A stretch of 64,000 bases of DNA, from NCBI GenBank assembly GCA_963803295.1, contig CAWDMC010000005.1, forward strand, positions 202,474 to 266,473, given 5' to 3'. The stretch is from CAWDMC01 sp963803295. Its GTDB lineage: Bacteria; Acidobacteriota; Terriglobia; UBA7540. The notes beneath the pieces were generated by a model, which was not told where the DNA came from, made no database searches, and saw only the letters and a program-made list of their open reading frames with translations. Each line of letters opens with the position of its first letter. Position 1 is the stretch's first letter. Shown piece by piece: positions 61,832 through 64,000 of this stretch. Made by a program: the position numbers and the translations under genes.

Positions 61832-62667
61832 AGATCACCGCGATGGAAGTGATTGGAAAGCTGGGGACTGCGGTTGCCACACCTGAAATTGTGGCGGCAC
61901 TCAGTGATCGATTATGGGATGACGGGGGTGCCGCGGGTACGGCCGCTGGGGCTTTAGGAATACTAGGGCGGGCCGCCGCGATACCAACGGTCCTGATTAA
62001 GTTAGCAACCTGCTTGGGATCCTATGCAGCAACAGAAGCATTCGAAAGGATCGGGAGGGATGTGGCGTGCCTCGAATTCTCGAGGCTATTGGGCGAACTC
62101 CTCGAACTAGCGGACGATTTTGTGACCAGAGCTGCTACTGGTGCTGGGAATTTTGGGTGGCAAGTATTCACCGACGGATTTCGGGCGCAACTTACAGCCT
62201 TACTGCAGGAGGGCTTCACCTTCACGGGATCGCCTCTCTTCTCTCTTATGGCTCAGAATTGTGACAGAGTGATCAATGAGTTCATGGATCGATTGGTGCG
62301 AAAATTGGGGGAGTCTGAGCGTCGCCACCTCGGTTGGAATGATGCTATGAGCCGAAAATCGAGCGTAACCGAAGAAGTAGCGTTGACTCCACAGAAACTC
62401 GACTGGTTGCGCGCCCTGTTGCTAGATGCTTGGCGGATACGTGAAGCGGTAACGGACGCTGTGGAGAAACTTCCAAAGCGGCGGCACCGGAGGTTGTTGC
62501 TAGGCTATATGAGCTTCGTGGAGGACCGAAGACTCCCGATGTGGGGTACGCTGAGGCGGCAGCCTGGTTTGGGAGACCGGCAGCCACATCCGAGGTGCTG
62601 GGCCGGTTGGGTCAATTGCTCTGTGCTCCAGGGGCCGAAGAGCGGCAAGCCTCCTTGGGGTCATTGA
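61777..62667 (+). CDS. HEAT-repeat continuation of the Lon-NACHT protein (second segment)
   Basis: Frame 1 continues the repeat unit interrupted at 61776: VPVLAHFVELLQDKDLRVKI, then KLGTAVATPEIVAALSDRL and LGILGRAAAIPTVLIKL. ATG 61828 is only an apparent start. The meaningful part ends at about 62470, where the next frame takes over with KAAAPEVVARLYELRGGPKT; the remaining codons to 62667 (rich in Arg, Pro and Trp) are shadow sequence. The middle (about 61980-62340) is a divergent helical region with less regular repeats. Confidence 0.65.
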   Translation, partial: VPVLAHFVELLQDKDLRVKITAMEVIGKLGTAVATPEIVAALSDRLWDDGGAAGTAAGALGILGRAAAIPTVLIKLATCLGSYAATEAFERIGRDVACLEFSRLLGELLELADDFVTRAATGAGNFGWQVFTDGFRAQLTALLQEGFTFTGSPLFSLMAQNCDRVINEFMDRLVRKLGESERRHLGWNDAMSRKSSVTEEVALTPQKLDWLRALLLDAWRIREAVTDAVEKLPKRRHRRLLLGYMSFVEDRRLPMWGTLRRQPGLGDRQPHPRCWAGWVNCSVLQGPKSGKPPWGH

Positions 62668-63404
62668 TATCTTTGGGAAAGGTGGCGGCGGAGCCGACGT
62701 TAATGCAACTGGGGGAGTTGCTGCAGGATAAAAGGTCGAGAGAGCGGGTGGCCGCGCTCGAAGTCGTGGCAAGACTTGGTAAACCGGCGGCCACTCCGGA
62801 AATATTGGCGCGGATCGGGGGATTGTTGCGGGACACAGAGTCGAGCGTGCGGCAGGCCGCCGTCGACACAGCGGGAAGATTAGGGAGCGCCGCAGCCACA
62901 CCGGAAATCTTGGCGTGCCTCGGAGAACTGTTGCAGCACGCAGACTCAAACGTGCGACAGGCCGCAGTGAATGCCGCTGGAGAACTCGGGAGCGCCGCAG
63001 CCACGCCGGAAATACTGGCGCGCCTTGGAGAACTCCTGCAGGACCCAGACCGCTGTGTCCAGAGAGCAGCTGTTGATGCAGTGGCGAGCCTGGGCAGTGC
63101 TGCGGCAACACCGCAAGTGATGATGGGACTCCGCGCCTTATTGCGCGATCCAAGGCGGTGGACGCTCCGGGTCTTGGACGAGGATATAGGTCTTCAGGGT
63201 GCAATGAGAACTGAGGAGGCTCTAGCGCGAATCGGCGAATTATTGCAAGATGCTGAGCCGAACGTTGCAACGGCTGGCCATCGATACTGGGGGGAAATTG
63301 AGCGCGGTGACGTCGAGCTCGGAGTTTTTGCTGTGCGTACGAGGACTTCTCCTGTACCAGTGTGCACCGGAATGGGAACAGTGTTATCGGGCTTTGAGCC
63401 ATGA
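62475..63404 (+). CDS. HEAT-repeat continuation of the Lon-NACHT protein (third segment)
   Basis: Frame 3. At least six 35-residue HEAT-like units with consensus GSAAATPEILARLGELLQD plus SNVRQAAVDAAGEL. Two adjacent units start exactly 105 bases apart (62883 and 62988) and are nearly identical in DNA, indicating recent duplication or conversion. The apparent ATG is at 62541. After about 63265 the sense passes to frame 1 (QRLAIDTGGKLSAVTSSSEF); codons beyond that to 63404 are shadow. Confidence 0.65.
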   Translation, partial: KAAAPEVVARLYELRGGPKTPDVGYAEAAAWFGRPAATSEVLGRLGQLLCAPGAEERQASLGSLISLGKVAAEPTLMQLGELLQDKRSRERVAALEVVARLGKPAATPEILARIGGLLRDTESSVRQAAVDTAGRLGSAAATPEILACLGELLQHADSNVRQAAVNAAGELGSAAATPEILARLGELLQDPDRCVQRAAVDAVASLGSAAATPQVMMGLRALLRDPRRWTLRVLDEDIGLQGAMRTEEALARIGELLQDAEPNVATAGHRYWGEIERGDVELGVFAVRTRTSPVPVCTGMGTVLSGFEP

Positions 63405-64000
63405 AGTGATGCAGGCAGTTCAAAGACTTGGACCAGTGACGGGAACGCCAGAATGGATAGACTTCTTAGGGGACTTACTTCGACATACGGATTCTTGGGT
63501 GCGCTGGTTGACGGTAGGCGTGATCATCAAACTCGGCAGCGCGGCCGCTACACCAAAGATTCTGGCTTGCGTTTCGGAGTGGCTCAGCGAGGCAGATTCG
63601 TCGGAGCGGGGTCAGGCTTTGAGGCTTGTCCGTGGCTTGAAGATCGCGACAAGTGACGTTCTGATGCGGCTGGCTGGATTGCTACGGGATGAGGACAAGC
63701 ATTTGCGGACAGCCGCGGCAGTGGCGTTGGGAGAGCTGGGGAAAGTGGCAGCCACGCCGGAGATCCTAAACGGTCTGGCTCAACTCTCATTTGACGAAAC
63801 CGCGTATGTGCAGAGCGCTGCAACAAAGGCACTCGAGAAACTGGGAAGTGGAGTAGCAGCGCCAGAATTGCTCCTACACCTAAGGGAGTCACTGCAGTCT
63901 CAGGACCGCCACACCCGTAAAATCGCCGTGCGTAAGGTGACCGAGTTGGGAAGCGCAGTGGCTACACCTGAAGTTGTGGCCAGCCTGTCACAAATGCCTT
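63268..64000 (+). CDS. HEAT-repeat continuation of the Lon-NACHT protein (fourth segment, open at window end)
   Basis: Frame 1 is open from 63268 to the last base. Units include PVTGTPEWIDFLGDLLRHTD, KLGSAAATPKILACVSEWL, LMRLAGLLRDEDKHLRTAAA, ELGKVAATPEILNGLAQL, GSGVAAPELLLHLRESLQS and ELGSAVATPEVVASL. The repeats have not ended at 64000, so the full protein exceeds 1570 residues. A spacer of about 45 residues without repeat character (SSSEFLLCVRGLLLYQCAPE and so on) precedes these units. Confidence 0.65.

Noticed and set aside
62760..63110. Regular 105-bp repeats considered as a CRISPR-like or satellite array
   Set aside because: They are in frame, encode HEAT-type units and have no unique spacers.

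Overview
The window is about 60% G+C. It looks like chromosome of a soil- or sediment-type bacterium, most likely an Acidobacteriota (Koribacter/Solibacter-like). This rests on gene content and product style: the ffh-rpsP-khpA-rimM-trmD-rplS-rnhB and rimP-nusA-infB-DUF503-rbfA housekeeping blocks, a GMC oxidoreductase with a gluconate-dehydrogenase-subunit-3-type partner, a GH97 enzyme, DUF1549/DUF1553 remnants and many short intergenic palindromes. No rRNA is present, so the assignment is an inference.

Layout. 1-3.6 kb: 5'-truncated lipid-type glycosyltransferase, a frameshifted carbon-nitrogen hydrolase, a UbiA prenyltransferase and a small conserved protein. 4-9.3 kb: ribosome/SRP block (ffh, rpsP, khpA, rimM, trmD, rplS, rnhB). 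9.4-20 kb: accessory genes, namely an antitoxin with a twice-frameshifted PIN toxin, SRPBCC/CPBP/VOC/ArsR genes, a coupled nucleotidyltransferase and TIM-barrel pair, an N-terminally lost DUF2326 ABC-type ATPase, a protein with a PD-(D/E)XK-like motif, and several repeat families. 20.4-26.6 kb: a UvrC-like protein, then decayed genes (REP-transposase fragment, trypsin-like protease fragment, DUF1549-LamG-DUF1553 remnant) and a frameshifted GH97. 26.9-29.6 kb: M20 peptidase and a divergent reductase/TetR pair. 29.8-35.9 kb: rbfA, DUF503, infB, nusA and rimP on the minus strand, headed by a promoter and a terminator-like leader hairpin. 36-51.4 kb: M50 protease, HU, dcd, secreted esterase-like protein, GMC oxidoreductase with partner, a four-gene glycosylation cluster, and etfB-VOC-etfA. 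51.4-55.6 kb: broken sugar isomerase, possible small RNA, DUF3631 ATPase, a nested palindrome array, a zinc-ribbon protein and hicBA.

At 55.57 kb lies only the 3' half of a tRNA-His gene (minus strand). Its orientation implies that an integrated element starts there and runs rightward past the window end. The element begins with a RepA-like initiator whose stop codon overlaps the first of four helically phased iteron-like repeats. It then carries a Ser/Thr kinase (frameshifted at a GT repeat) divergent from a two-gene unit: a 199-aa helical protein and a very large protein. The large protein joins a Lon-type Ser/Lys protease domain to a NACHT NTPase and at least 14 HEAT repeats of 35 residues. 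This is the most notable system here: it resembles bacterial NLR-like conflict/immune proteins but uses a Lon-fold protease as the presumed effector.

Frameshifts are numerous, but they occur only in accessory genes. Long core genes (infB 970 codons, nusA 507, ffh 448) are intact. This argues for real gene decay or phase variation more than for poor sequence quality, although reads would be needed to settle it.
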